A stretch of DNA of 64,000 nt from Pseudomonas sp. Irchel 3E13 (lineage in GTDB: Bacteria; Pseudomonadota; Gammaproteobacteria; Pseudomonadales; Pseudomonadaceae). The first letter of the stretch is position 1, and each line of letters begins with the position of its first letter. Shown one piece after another: positions 33,333-42,079 of the stretch. The notes beneath the pieces are model-generated. The model searched no databases. It saw nothing but the letters and a program-made list of their open reading frames with translations, and was not told where the DNA came from. Position numbers and translations under genes: made by a program. The stretch is taken from NCBI RefSeq assembly GCF_900187455.1, contig NZ_FYDX01000005.1, positions 124,001 through 188,000 on the forward strand, given 5' to 3'.

Positions 33333-33362
33333 AAAAAAAGGCGACTTCGGTCGCCTTTTTTT
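33333..33362 (+). terminator. intrinsic terminator of rpsA
   Basis: An A-run is followed by GGCGAC/GTCGCC (33340-33345 with 33350-33355) around a TTCG tetraloop, then seven T residues. It starts 13 bases after the rpsA stop and is the clearest terminator in the window. Confidence 0.95.
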
Positions 33363-33543
33363 ATGCCTGCTATTTCAGCTGTTTAGTCGCGACACCCTGT
33401 AGATATGGGGCTTTCAGCGTGAAGCGGTATCATCCAATTCTGGATTTTTTTCTTAAGTCAATAACCGGACTGTTCAAATTCATCAGCCCATGCTAAAACC
33501 AATGGAGGCAATGACCTAGCTGCTTGATACAGAAGGGAAAAAG

Positions 33544-33843
33544 ATGACGAAGTCGGAGCTTATCGAACGTATTGTCACCCATCAGGGGCTGCTCTCATCG
33601 AAGGATGTTGAGCTGGCCATCAAGACCATGCTTGAGCAGATGTCCCAGTGCCTCGCTACTGGCGACCGTATTGAGATCCGGGGCTTTGGTAGCTTCTCGC
33701 TGCACTATCGCGCTCCTCGCGTGGGGCGCAATCCCAAGACTGGGCAATCTGTCAGCCTTGACGGAAAATTCGTGCCGCATTTCAAGCCTGGCAAGGAGCT
33801 GCGCGATAGAGTCAATGAAGAAGATGAGCTTCCTGAAGACTGA
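33544..33843 (+). CDS. ihfB: integration host factor subunit beta
   Basis: A 99-residue HU-family DNA-bending protein. It has the N-terminal dimer helices ([15 protein letters not shown]), the GFGSFSL turn, and the flexible arm [14 protein letters not shown], whose proline intercalates into DNA and makes the sharp bend. With the alpha subunit from elsewhere it forms IHF. AGAAGGGAAA precedes the ATG. The 181 bases upstream, after the rpsA terminator, are AT-rich and must hold its own promoter. In Pseudomonas ihfB marks the left edge of the O-antigen locus, as here. Confidence 0.97.
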   Translation: MTKSELIERIVTHQGLLSSKDVELAIKTMLEQMSQCLATGDRIEIRGFGSFSLHYRAPRVGRNPKTGQSVSLDGKFVPHFKPGKELRDRVNEEDELPED

Positions 33844-33864
33844 TCTGTGCAAGAGGATGTGATC

Positions 33865-34095
33865 ATGCGCAATATCAGGCGCCTTTTGTTGGTGCTATTT
33901 GTGATCTCGCTGGCGGCGCTGGCTTTATTCTTTGTCCTGGAAAACCAGCAGTCTGTAGTTTTGGTATTTTTTGGTTGGACTGCACCAGCTGTTCCTGTCG
34001 CGGCACTTGTGTTGGCTGCGCTTGTTGCCGGTCTGGCCGTTGGCCCGTTGTTGGGTGGCCTTATCGTTCTCAAGGCCAGGCGTGGTCTGAGCTGA
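33865..34095 (+). CDS. lapA: LapA-type inner-membrane protein (DUF1049)
   Basis: A 76-residue protein with two hydrophobic helices (LLLVLFVISLAALALFFVLEN and PVAALVLAALVAGLAVGPLLGGL) separated by QSVVLVFFGW, the pattern of LapA/DUF1049 proteins tied to lipopolysaccharide assembly in E. coli. Unlike E. coli, no lapB gene follows. The ATG at 33865 is preceded by AGAGGA; a GTG 18 bases earlier is less likely. It probably shares the ihfB transcript, 21 bases downstream of it. Confidence 0.8.
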   Translation: MRNIRRLLLVLFVISLAALALFFVLENQQSVVLVFFGWTAPAVPVAALVLAALVAGLAVGPLLGGLIVLKARRGLS

Positions 34096-34230
34096 GCCTT
34101 CATTGGACTTCAGGGTTTACAAAAACCTTGTAATCCAGACGACTCCTACAGCCTCTACGGAATTTTCCTGCTGATGGCTCCGAGTTAGATGTGGGGTAAT
34201 GCTGCTCCTGGTCCAAGGAGTGCAGGCAGC

Positions 34231-35685
34231 ATGGTTTTCCCCATCATTACCCATCACGGGGCCACGCGGGGTGTCACAGGCTCGTGTCATCAGCTTCATC
34301 TTGATGCGCAATGCAGCGTGCTGATTGACTGTGGGCTGTTTCAGGGTGTGGAAGCATCTACACAGCCGTACCCGGTGATTGATTTCCCTGTTGAACGTTT
34401 GAAGGCCCTGGTGGTGACCCACGTCCATCTGGATCACGTGGGACGCATCCCTGACCTATTGGCCGCAGGCTATCGCGGGCCGATTCTCTGCAGCGTGCCC
34501 TCTGCGAAACTGCTTCCTGTCGTGCTTGAAGATGCTATGAAGGTTTCCGGACGTTGGTCGCCGGATGCTATCGAGCGCTGCCTGCGCCTCCTGAGTGTTG
34601 CCACTACCCCTTTGGCTTTCGATGAATGGCACGACGTTGCTGGCGTTTCGTTGTCGAGTTGTCGGGTGCGGCTGCAGCGTGCGGGGCACTTGCTGGGTTC
34701 AGCCTATGTTGAGTTCGATATCCAGGGGGCGCAGCTGGAATCGGATTGTCGCGTGGTGTTTTCGGGTGACCTGGGTGCGGGAAACAGTGCTTTGTTGCGT
34801 CAACCCCATTCGCCGGAGCGTGCAGATATCCTGGTGCTCGAAAGTACCTACGGTGATCGCTTGCATGCAGGAAGTGGCACCCGTCGGCGGCGTCTGGAAC
34901 AGGTTATAGAGCGTGCACTTGTTGACCGCGGTACGGTGTTGATCCCTTCATTCAGTATCGGGCGCACGCAGGAGTTGCTCTTCGAGCTTGAGGGCATCCT
35001 GCACGACAAGGCTCTTCTGATACCGGATGCCGGAGCCGGGCAGACGGCATCCTCCACTCAATTGATCGACTGGCCACAGTTGCCGGTGATCCTCGACTCG
35101 CCATTGGCCGGCCGGCTTACTCAGATTTATCGCGATCTGGGTTTGTACTGGAATGAAGACGCTCGCCAGCGTCTGGCACAAGGGCGTTGCCCCTTTAGTT
35201 TCCGTCAGTTGAGCAGCATAGACAGCCATCAACAGCATCAGCAGGTGGTCAACTACCTTGGCAGTACCGGCCGGCCGGCGATCGTGATTGCGGGTAATGG
35301 CATGTGCACGAGTGGTCGAATCGTCAATTACCTGAAGGCCATGCTTGGCGACTCAAGGCATGAGGTTGTGTTCACTGGTTATCAGGCACGGGGCACGCCT
35401 GGTGCGGTCATTCAGGCAAGCGAGGGGGCTGAGGGCTTTGTGATGGTTGACCTTGATGGGGAGATGCGCGAAATCAAGGCCAAGGTCACCACGGTCGGTG
35501 GATACTCGGCTCATGCCGATCAGGCTGGGTTGGTGGAGTTTGTGGCGGGCATACCTCGATGGCCGGACAGGATCGTTTTGGTTCATGGTGAGGCTTCGGC
35601 GAAGCAGGCGTTGGCTGCTGCGTTGAGGCGACGTAGGGCGGGGCAAGAGGGGGTCGCGAGGATCGAGGTCCCAGGTGGTCTATAA
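34231..35685 (+). CDS. beta-CASP metallo-beta-lactamase RNase-like protein
   Basis: About 484 residues. The metal motif HVHLDHVGR (HxHxDH), SGDLGAGN (Asp), and late SAHADQ (His) and VHGEASAKQ (His) are those of the metallo-beta-lactamase fold. ESTYGDR, PSFSIGRTQELLF and GNGMCTSGRIVNYLK are the inserted beta-CASP elements, so it belongs to the RNase J/CPSF73-like nucleases acting on RNA or DNA. The C-terminal segment is the so-called RNA-specificity part. The start at 34231 (MVFPIITHHGA) is preceded by AAGGAG at 10 bases. The physiological substrate is unknown. Confidence 0.85.
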   Translation: MVFPIITHHGATRGVTGSCHQLHLDAQCSVLIDCGLFQGVEASTQPYPVIDFPVERLKALVVTHVHLDHVGRIPDLLAAGYRGPILCSVPSAKLLPVVLEDAMKVSGRWSPDAIERCLRLLSVATTPLAFDEWHDVAGVSLSSCRVRLQRAGHLLGSAYVEFDIQGAQLESDCRVVFSGDLGAGNSALLRQPHSPERADILVLESTYGDRLHAGSGTRRRRLEQVIERALVDRGTVLIPSFSIGRTQELLFELEGILHDKALLIPDAGAGQTASSTQLIDWPQLPVILDSPLAGRLTQIYRDLGLYWNEDARQRLAQGRCPFSFRQLSSIDSHQQHQQVVNYLGSTGRPAIVIAGNGMCTSGRIVNYLKAMLGDSRHEVVFTGYQARGTPGAVIQASEGAEGFVMVDLDGEMREIKAKVTTVGGYSAHADQAGLVEFVAGIPRWPDRIVLVHGEASAKQALAAALRRRRAGQEGVARIEVPGGL

Positions 35686-36031
35686 AGTGTTGAGCATGGC
35701 ACCAAAAGGTGCGCAGTTCAATTGCGAAAGAGGGGTTGGGATAAGCGTCGGGAGCATTTGGAGCCTGCTACCCAGTTTCTGAATGATTGGTGGTGGACTG
35801 CGCTTGGAAGAGAGGGCAGGAACTTCTCTTTCAGTACGCCACTCTATATTTGCTTTTGGATGATCAGATTATTCTTGTGGATATAGAACGTGATGGGTGT
35901 GACTGGCCCTGTGCTATGTTTTGTTTCTGTTAGAACGGTTGTCGGACAGGAGGTCAAGGGTTGGTGTTTGATAGGTGTGTAATGGACGGTTGTTGATGAT
36001 TGTTAGGCGGGCTCAAGGGGAATTACAGTAA
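35686..36031 (+). other. gene-free AT-rich leader before the O-antigen locus
   Basis: 346 bases with no convincing gene. Base composition drops sharply compared with the left half of the window. A possible extended -10 (TGCTATGTT at 35912-35920) could start the wzz transcript. I searched for JUMPstart/ops elements and saw none. A short open stretch ending at 35931 has a protein-like hydrophobic-acidic pattern but has no start codon, so it is at most a relic. Confidence 0.5.
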
Positions 36032-37138
36032 ATGCGCAATGACCGTGAGTGTCGTGATAAAGATCATGAAATTGATTTGCTGGCTATGCTTGAATTGCTG
36101 TGGAAGCAACGGGCTGTTGTGTTTGTAATAGTATTTTTAGCTGTGGCTCTCTCTTTGTTTTATATTGTTGTTAGAGTGCCTGTGTATGAAGCAAAAGCCA
36201 TTGTCGAGGCGCCCGCTCAAGAGAATATTTCCCAGCTTAACTATGGGCGGGGAGGGGAGTCGGGGTTGCCCCTTCTGACGACTGGTGATGTTTATGAAAT
36301 CTATGTTCATCACCTGTTGTCCGAGTCGCAGCGTCGGAAATTCTTTGAGTCAGTATACCTGCCGCAATTGTCCGAGGTGCAACGCAGGGGGGCTGTGGAG
36401 GATCTTTATAGAGGCTTTGCGCGGCTACTACAGGTCGTTCAGCTAAGTAAGTCGCCTGCCCGTTATTCTGTGTCGGTGAAACTGCCCGATCCTGAGCAGG
36501 CCGCTTTGTGGGTCAAGCAATACATCGAAATGGCGGAAGTCGCTGCCAAGGCTGAGGTTTTGGAGAACGTAAGAAGTGATGCGTCCACCAGGGCAGAAAA
36601 TCTGCGGCGGGAGATCACTGCGGAGCGCGAGACAGCCAAGAGGAAGCGTGAAGATCGTGAGGCTCGTTTGCGTGAGGCGCTTGCGGTAGCTAGGTCGATA
36701 GGTCTGCATAGGCCTCTGGCTCTTTCCGGGGAGGTGGCGGCGGAACTATCACCGGGGCGGGTAGGAGTTTTGAGTTACATGCGGGGTAGTGATGCGCTGG
36801 GGGCGGAGATTGAAAGTCTTGAGGCGAGGGCCTCTGATGATCCGTTCATTGACGGTTTGCGTGAGCGCCAAGTAGAGCTTGAGTTTTACAGTGCGCTGAA
36901 AATCTTACCGTCGACCATTGCTGTTTATCGTCAGGATGGTGCTATTGGGGTTCCTGATCGGTCCATTTTGCCTAGCGGCGTCCTTGTAGTTGTCGTGGGG
37001 AGCTTGCTAGGCGTGGTGGTGGGCGTGGCGTCTGTTTTGATGTGGTACCTGATAAGTGTTGCTTTCTTGTCACCAGATAATGGAAATCATGGAAAGAGGC
37101 GTCGGCACGGCGGGGGTGACTCGGGACAAGTCTTGTAA
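36032..37138 (+). CDS. wzz: Wzz-type chain-length regulator (first copy)
   Basis: A 368-residue polysaccharide co-polymerase. After the cytosolic start (DHEIDLLAMLELLWKQR) comes the first membrane helix (VVFVIVFLAVALSLFYIVV, about 29-47), a long periplasmic part with a charged coiled-coil (AENLRREITAERETAKRKRED), and a last helix near 320-340 (VLVVVVGSLLGVVVGVASV). This is the family layout. The protein sets the modal length of O-antigen chains made by Wzy. The DNA is visibly richer in A/T and in rare codons than upstream genes. A second, longer wzz follows after 134 bases. Confidence 0.85.
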   Translation: MRNDRECRDKDHEIDLLAMLELLWKQRAVVFVIVFLAVALSLFYIVVRVPVYEAKAIVEAPAQENISQLNYGRGGESGLPLLTTGDVYEIYVHHLLSESQRRKFFESVYLPQLSEVQRRGAVEDLYRGFARLLQVVQLSKSPARYSVSVKLPDPEQAALWVKQYIEMAEVAAKAEVLENVRSDASTRAENLRREITAERETAKRKREDREARLREALAVARSIGLHRPLALSGEVAAELSPGRVGVLSYMRGSDALGAEIESLEARASDDPFIDGLRERQVELEFYSALKILPSTIAVYRQDGAIGVPDRSILPSGVLVVVVGSLLGVVVGVASVLMWYLISVAFLSPDNGNHGKRRRHGGGDSGQVL

Positions 37139-37272
37139 TCGATCAGAACGCTGGTAGACTCCCTGCTTTTGAAATGATGCTGGTTTGGCAGAAAATCTTC
37201 TGGCCTGCTGGTGTCTTTCCGGTGATGGTTTCGTCTCCGGAGCGCTGAGATTTCTACCAAGGCAGGTTTATT

Positions 37273-38556
37273 GTGACTAGTGCAGCCAACTTCCCACCTT
37301 CTACGCGTGTCGAGTTTGACTTGTTTACGATATCTCAAGTCGTATGGCGGCAAAAAGGATTGATCGGTGCGGCTGCTGCCCTGGTAGGCCTGCTTTTCGC
37401 TATTTACGCATTTTTTATTGCGACGCCCGTGTATCAGGTCACAAGCGTTCTGCGCCCGGTCGCATTGAACGACATGGATGCGTTGAATCGTTCCGCTCTC
37501 TATTCGCTGTCTCCTGAGGCCGCTTTGTTGAGAGTGGGGACTGCCCTGGACTCTTACGAGGCTCGGCTCAGTTATTTTCGAGCGAATGAGGCGTTGTTCA
37601 AGCCATATCTGCGCGCGGGCATGAGCGTGGAACAAGCGTTTGAAGAGTTCAACCGCAGTTCGCTCAAGGTCACCATGCCAGCCCCTGATTCCGGGGTGGC
37701 CGGAATGCGTGTCACCATCGACATGTCCTACCCAGCTGGAGTGGATGGCGTGGCTATCCTCAATGGTTTCGTGTCTTTTGCGATTGCAGCAGAGCGCAAC
37801 CTGGTTCAGGCTGATTTCGATGTGATTCTCAAGAATCGACTTAACGAAGTCGCTGCTCAGATCGATGCGCAAAGGGCTGTCTATGACGGAGACAAGAAGT
37901 CGCAAATCGCCAGGTTGCTTGAGCAGCACAACCTCAAGCGCTCCCTTCTGGAAGACGAACTCAATGCTCTTCGCCAGCAGTTGAAGGTTCAGCGATCCAA
38001 TCGCATCAGTGAGCTATCCGAAGCGATCTCCATCGCTCGCTCCCTGGGTATCAAGCGGCCCACTACGCCCTCGATGCTCGGAGACTCTGCTCAATCTTCA
38101 TCCGGAAGTGTGGTGCGTACCGAAGTCAGCAATCAGACTATTCCATTGTATTTCATGGGTAGTGATGCGTTGGAGGCAGAACGCGCCGTTTTGCAGAAGC
38201 GCACTTCTGATGATTTCTCCACGAATCGTGTTGCTGAGATTCAGAAAGAATTGCAGCTTCTTCAGGCCAATCGTCAGGTCGAAATCCTCAAGCGTCGGCA
38301 GAATGATGAGCTTTTCCTGCTGGGTATCGAACCTATGGAGAAAGAAATGGTTCGCCTGAAAGGCCTGAACACCGATATGCAGGAACTGAAAATGGTTCTC
38401 GTCGATCGCTCCGCTCTGCAGTCTCCGGCGCCGATCAAGCCTATGAAATCACTTCTCGTTGTCCTGGGGGCTCTTCTGGGTGCTCTGTTGGGAGCGGTGT
38501 TCGTGGTTTTGGCGCGATATATGACCCTGCGTCGTAGCGCCATGGCTATTCATTGA
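37273..38556 (+). CDS. wzz2: Wzz-type chain-length regulator (second copy)
   Basis: A 427-residue co-polymerase of the Wzz family with membrane helices near residues 31-53 (LIGAAAALVGLLFAIYAFFIA) and 395-415 (LLVVLGALLGALLGAVFVVL), and a long helical periplasmic region (ISELSEAISIARSLGIKRP matches the Wzz hinge; the first copy has LREALAVARSIGLHRP). It is not a close copy of the first gene, so the pair likely sets different chain lengths or forms mixed oligomers. The start is a GTG at 37273 (TTTATT upstream, weak ribosome site). The gene is better adapted in codon use than the first wzz. Confidence 0.85.
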   Translation: MTSAANFPPSTRVEFDLFTISQVVWRQKGLIGAAAALVGLLFAIYAFFIATPVYQVTSVLRPVALNDMDALNRSALYSLSPEAALLRVGTALDSYEARLSYFRANEALFKPYLRAGMSVEQAFEEFNRSSLKVTMPAPDSGVAGMRVTIDMSYPAGVDGVAILNGFVSFAIAAERNLVQADFDVILKNRLNEVAAQIDAQRAVYDGDKKSQIARLLEQHNLKRSLLEDELNALRQQLKVQRSNRISELSEAISIARSLGIKRPTTPSMLGDSAQSSSGSVVRTEVSNQTIPLYFMGSDALEAERAVLQKRTSDDFSTNRVAEIQKELQLLQANRQVEILKRRQNDELFLLGIEPMEKEMVRLKGLNTDMQELKMVLVDRSALQSPAPIKPMKSLLVVLGALLGALLGAVFVVLARYMTLRRSAMAIH

Positions 38557-38568
38557 TAGCTACGATCC

Positions 38569-38588
38569 AAATGACCGTTGGTCGTTTT
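38569..38588 (+). terminator. weak hairpin terminator after the second wzz
   Basis: AAATGACC and GGTCGTTT can pair over 8 bp with one G-U pair around GTT, followed by TTA. It lies 12 bases after the wzz stop and would separate the wzz genes from the leg genes. The 227-base gap to legB is AT-rich and holds no gene; a promoter for the sugar genes could lie there. Confidence 0.35.
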
Positions 38589-38783
38589 AAAGTCTTATAA
38601 AATTGTATTCTGATCACCATTCCTTGCTTTAGTCTGGCGGGGATGGTGTTGGCGTTTCAAAAAATATAGATTGGCGGGAATGGCGAATGCCGCTCTTTGA
38701 AGTGGTATTTCTGTATGAGGCCGTAATTATTTAGTGGGCATTCGTTGATTGTCTGCCTACAGATGGGATGAAGGTGCTACGTA

Positions 38784-39764
38784 ATGAAAAAAATTTTGGT
38801 AACTGGCGCTGACGGGTTCATTGGTTCGCACCTGACAGAATTGCTTGTCCGTGAAGGTTATGAAGTCAAGGCGCTGTCCCAGTATAATTCTTTCAACTAC
38901 TGGGGATGGCTTGAGGATATCTCTTGCCTCAAAGACATTGAGGTGTTGAATGGCGATGTTCGTGACCCGCATTACTGCAAGCATATTACCAAGGGCGTGG
39001 ATGCCGTTTTTCACCTCGCGGCGCTGATTGCTATTCCTTATTCCTATGTTGCTCCTGACAGTTACGTCGATACCAATGTCAAAGGTACGCTGAATATTTG
39101 TCAGGCAGCTCTGGATAACGGTGTCCAGCGCGTTATTCATACCTCGACAAGCGAAGTGTATGGCACCGCGCAGTATGTACCGATTGATGAGAAGCACCCA
39201 CTGCAGGCACAGTCGCCTTATAGCGCTTCGAAAATCGGTGCTGACGCCATGGCAATGAGCTTCTACAACGCCTTCGACTTGCCTCTGACCATCGCTCGTC
39301 CATTCAACACGTATGGTCCACGCCAGTCCGCGCGTGCGGTCATCCCAACGATCATTACCCAGATCGCCAGCGGCAAGAAGCAGATCAAGCTGGGCGACGT
39401 TTCGCCTACTCGCGATTTCAATTATGTGGCTGATACATGCCGAGGTTTCTTGGAGCTTGCTCGTTGTGAGAAGGCCATTGGCGAAACCGTGAATATCGGC
39501 TCCAACTACGAGATTTCCGTTGGTGATACCCTCGAGTTGATTCGTGAGCTGATGGGAAGCGACGTCGAATTTCTCACTGATGATCAGCGCTTGCGCCCCG
39601 AGAAGTCGGAAGTCTTCCGTCTGTGGTGCGACAACGCCAAGATCAATGGTCTGACCGGGTTCAAACCTGAATACTCGATTCGCCAAGGGTTGCAGGAAAC
39701 GATCAACTGGTTCTCCCGCGCAGAAAATCTGGCCAAATACAAAGCCGACCTCTACAACGTCTGA
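38784..39764 (+). CDS. legB: LegB-type nucleotide-sugar 4,6-dehydratase
   Basis: A 326-residue extended SDR. TGADGFIGSHL binds NAD, TSTSEVYG and YSASKIGAD supply the Ser/Thr and YxxxK catalytic groups, and RPFNTYGPRQSARAVIPTII binds substrate. It closely matches LegB, which acts on GDP-GlcNAc in Campylobacter legionaminic acid synthesis. It is directly followed by legC, legG, legI and legH in the order of the pathway. A UDP-sugar substrate cannot be excluded, but the PtmE gene downstream argues for GDP. Confidence 0.9.
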   Translation: MKKILVTGADGFIGSHLTELLVREGYEVKALSQYNSFNYWGWLEDISCLKDIEVLNGDVRDPHYCKHITKGVDAVFHLAALIAIPYSYVAPDSYVDTNVKGTLNICQAALDNGVQRVIHTSTSEVYGTAQYVPIDEKHPLQAQSPYSASKIGADAMAMSFYNAFDLPLTIARPFNTYGPRQSARAVIPTIITQIASGKKQIKLGDVSPTRDFNYVADTCRGFLELARCEKAIGETVNIGSNYEISVGDTLELIRELMGSDVEFLTDDQRLRPEKSEVFRLWCDNAKINGLTGFKPEYSIRQGLQETINWFSRAENLAKYKADLYNV

Positions 39765-39773
39765 GTGCCTGCC

Positions 39774-40925
39774 ATGTTCAAAGCGCTAATCGGTTTCATT
39801 CGCGAGCAGTACCGTACAGACGAGTTCATCCCGTTGCACGCACCCGTGTTCCAAGGGAATGAAAAACAGTATGTACTTGAAACGGTCGATTCGACTTTCG
39901 TTTCCAGTGTTGGGGCGTTCGTGGACCGCTTTGAAAGTGACATGGCGGCCTATACCGGATCACCGCGAGCGGTGGCGACGGTGAACGGAACGGCGGCGTT
40001 ACACGTTGCGTTGCTGCTGGCCGGGGTAAAGCCCGGTGACCTGGTTCTGACTCAGCCGCTGACATTTGTCGCAACTTGCAATGCGATCGCCTATTGCGGT
40101 GCCGAGCCAGTGTTCATTGATGTGGACCGGCACACCATGGGTCTTTCCCCAAGCGCTTTAGAGGTGTGGCTGGAAGATAACGCTGTTTTGGGCAGTGATG
40201 GTCTTTGCCGGACGAAAGAAGATGGGCGAGTCCTGAGGGCCTGTCTGCCTATGCACACTTTCGGCCATCCAGTGGATATCGATGGTCTGCTCAGCGTTTG
40301 TGCCCGCTGGAGCCTGGCTATCGTGGAGGACGCGGCAGAGTCTCTAGGCAGTCTTTACCACGGGCGCCATACCGGTACTTTCGGTTGTGTCGGGACATTG
40401 AGCTTCAACGGTAACAAGATCATCACAACGGGTGGGGGGGGCATGATCCTCGCGGGAGATGCCTTGGGGGCACGCGCCAAGCACATCACCACCACCGCCA
40501 AGCAGGCTCATCCCTATGAGTACGTTCATGACGAAGTCGGTTACAACTACCGCCTTCCCAATCTGAATGCTGCCTTAGGTTGTGCGCAGTTGGAGCGCCT
40601 GGAGGATTTCATCACCAGTAAACGTGAACTGGCTGCGAACTACGAGCAGTTCTTCGAGGGGCAGTCTCTGCAGTTTTTCCGCGAGCCTGAGGGTTGCCGT
40701 TCCAATTACTGGCTGAACGCAGTGGTTTGTGAGGATCTGGCACAACGCGATGCACTGTTGCAGGAGAGTAATCAGGCAGGGGTGATGACCCGTCCAATCT
40801 GGAAGCTGATGACCCATCTACCTGCGTTTTCCCGTTCATTGCGTGGCAATCTTGAAAATGCCCTCTGGCTGGAAGATCGTGTGGTCAACCTGCCCAGCAG
40901 CATTCGTCCGGGGTCGGTGGATTGA
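39774..40925 (+). CDS. legC: LegC-family PLP aminotransferase
   Basis: A 383-residue DegT/DnrJ/EryC1 aminotransferase that puts an amino group on C4 of the 4-keto sugar made by LegB. The PLP lysine is in SFNGNKIITTGGGG; EDAAESLGS holds the pyridine-binding Asp; PLHAPVFQGNE at the start is typical of the LegC branch. The ATG at 39774 is used; a GTG 9 bases earlier is possible. It ends by overlapping legG by 4 bases. Confidence 0.92.
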   Translation: MFKALIGFIREQYRTDEFIPLHAPVFQGNEKQYVLETVDSTFVSSVGAFVDRFESDMAAYTGSPRAVATVNGTAALHVALLLAGVKPGDLVLTQPLTFVATCNAIAYCGAEPVFIDVDRHTMGLSPSALEVWLEDNAVLGSDGLCRTKEDGRVLRACLPMHTFGHPVDIDGLLSVCARWSLAIVEDAAESLGSLYHGRHTGTFGCVGTLSFNGNKIITTGGGGMILAGDALGARAKHITTTAKQAHPYEYVHDEVGYNYRLPNLNAALGCAQLERLEDFITSKRELAANYEQFFEGQSLQFFREPEGCRSNYWLNAVVCEDLAQRDALLQESNQAGVMTRPIWKLMTHLPAFSRSLRGNLENALWLEDRVVNLPSSIRPGSVD

Positions 40926-42076
40926 AGCGCAAGGTCGCTGTCTTCACTGGTACCCGGGCTGAGTATGGTTTGCTGTACTGGTTGATGAAGGATATCCAGG
41001 CCAGCCAGGTGTTGGAGTTGCAGGTCATCGTCAGTGGCATGCACCTTTCGCCGGAGTTCGGCGAAACCTGGAAAGTCATAGACAGTGATGGCTTTGGCAT
41101 CGATGCCAAAGTCGAAATGCTTCTGTCTTCCGACAGTGATGTTGGTGTGGTGAAGTCCATGGGGTTGGGTATTCTCGGTTTCGCCGATGCGCTTGATCGT
41201 TTGCGCCCTGACGTTCTGGTGGTTTTGGGGGATCGCTTCGAAGCATTGGCGATTGTCCAGTCGGCTTTGGTCATGAAGATTCCCGTGGCCCACCTGCATG
41301 GCGGGGAAATCACCGAAGGCGCTTATGACGATGCAATTCGTCATGCCATAACCAAAATGTCGTATCTGCATTTTGTCGCCGCCGATGCCTACCGTCAGAG
41401 GGTCATCCAGATGGGTGAATCTCCAGAGCGCGTATTCAATGTTGGCGCTGTTGGTCTGGATCATCTGCTGCGCAGCGAGCGCATGAGTCGTGCCGAGTTG
41501 TCCGAAAGTCTGGACTTCGTTCTCGACTCGCCTTTCCTCCTTGTTACCTATCATCCGGTAACCCTCGCTGAGGAAGATCCTGTGGCGAGTTTCGAGGCGT
41601 TGCTGTGTGCCCTGGATCGTTTCCCGGAGTACAAGGTAATCATCACGTATCCGAATGCCGACAATGGCGGGCGTGCCATTATTCCTCTGCTTGAAGCCTA
41701 TGCCCAGCAGACGCCTGAAAGGGTTAAGGCGATTCCTTCTCTTGGGTTCAAGCGCTATTTGTCTGCGGTGGCTTTGGCCGACGCTGTGGTTGGAAACTCC
41801 TCAAGCGGGATCATCGAAGTGCCGGCGTTCGCTGTGCCTACGGTGAATATCGGCGCAAGACAGGACGGGCGTCTGGCGGCGGAATCAATCTTGCACTGCA
41901 AGGCGCAGGCAGATGCTATCGAGGGCACGTTGCGCGAGGCGCTCTCCGAAGAGTTTGCCGAGGTTTGCAAAAGAGCGGTAAACCCGTACGGCGCGGGCAA
42001 CGCTTCGCACAGTATCGCAAGCGTCCTTGAACGCTTCGATATGAATCCTAACAAGTCTTTTCAAGATCTGGTCTAA
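40922..42076 (+). CDS. legG: hydrolysing nucleotide-sugar 2-epimerase (LegG/NeuC type)
   Basis: A 384-residue NeuC-family enzyme. FTGTRAEYGLLYWL opens the protein, VLGDRFEAL and HLHGGEITEGAYDDAIRHAI contain conserved acid and His residues, and GNSSSGIIEVPAF is the nucleotide site near the C-terminus. In the legionaminic pathway it removes the nucleotide and inverts C2, giving 2,4-diacetamido-2,4,6-trideoxymannose. Translation starts at a TTG that overlaps the legC stop (TTGA), an unusual start whose use depends on coupling. Confidence 0.9.
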   Translation: MKRKVAVFTGTRAEYGLLYWLMKDIQASQVLELQVIVSGMHLSPEFGETWKVIDSDGFGIDAKVEMLLSSDSDVGVVKSMGLGILGFADALDRLRPDVLVVLGDRFEALAIVQSALVMKIPVAHLHGGEITEGAYDDAIRHAITKMSYLHFVAADAYRQRVIQMGESPERVFNVGAVGLDHLLRSERMSRAELSESLDFVLDSPFLLVTYHPVTLAEEDPVASFEALLCALDRFPEYKVIITYPNADNGGRAIIPLLEAYAQQTPERVKAIPSLGFKRYLSAVALADAVVGNSSSGIIEVPAFAVPTVNIGARQDGRLAAESILHCKAQADAIEGTLREALSEEFAEVCKRAVNPYGAGNASHSIASVLERFDMNPNKSFQDLV

Positions 42077-42079
42077 GCC

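Noticed and set aside
35686..36031. JUMPstart/ops element before the O-antigen genes
   Set aside because: Neither the GGCGGTAG core nor the longer JUMPstart pattern was found in this interval or in 38557-38783.
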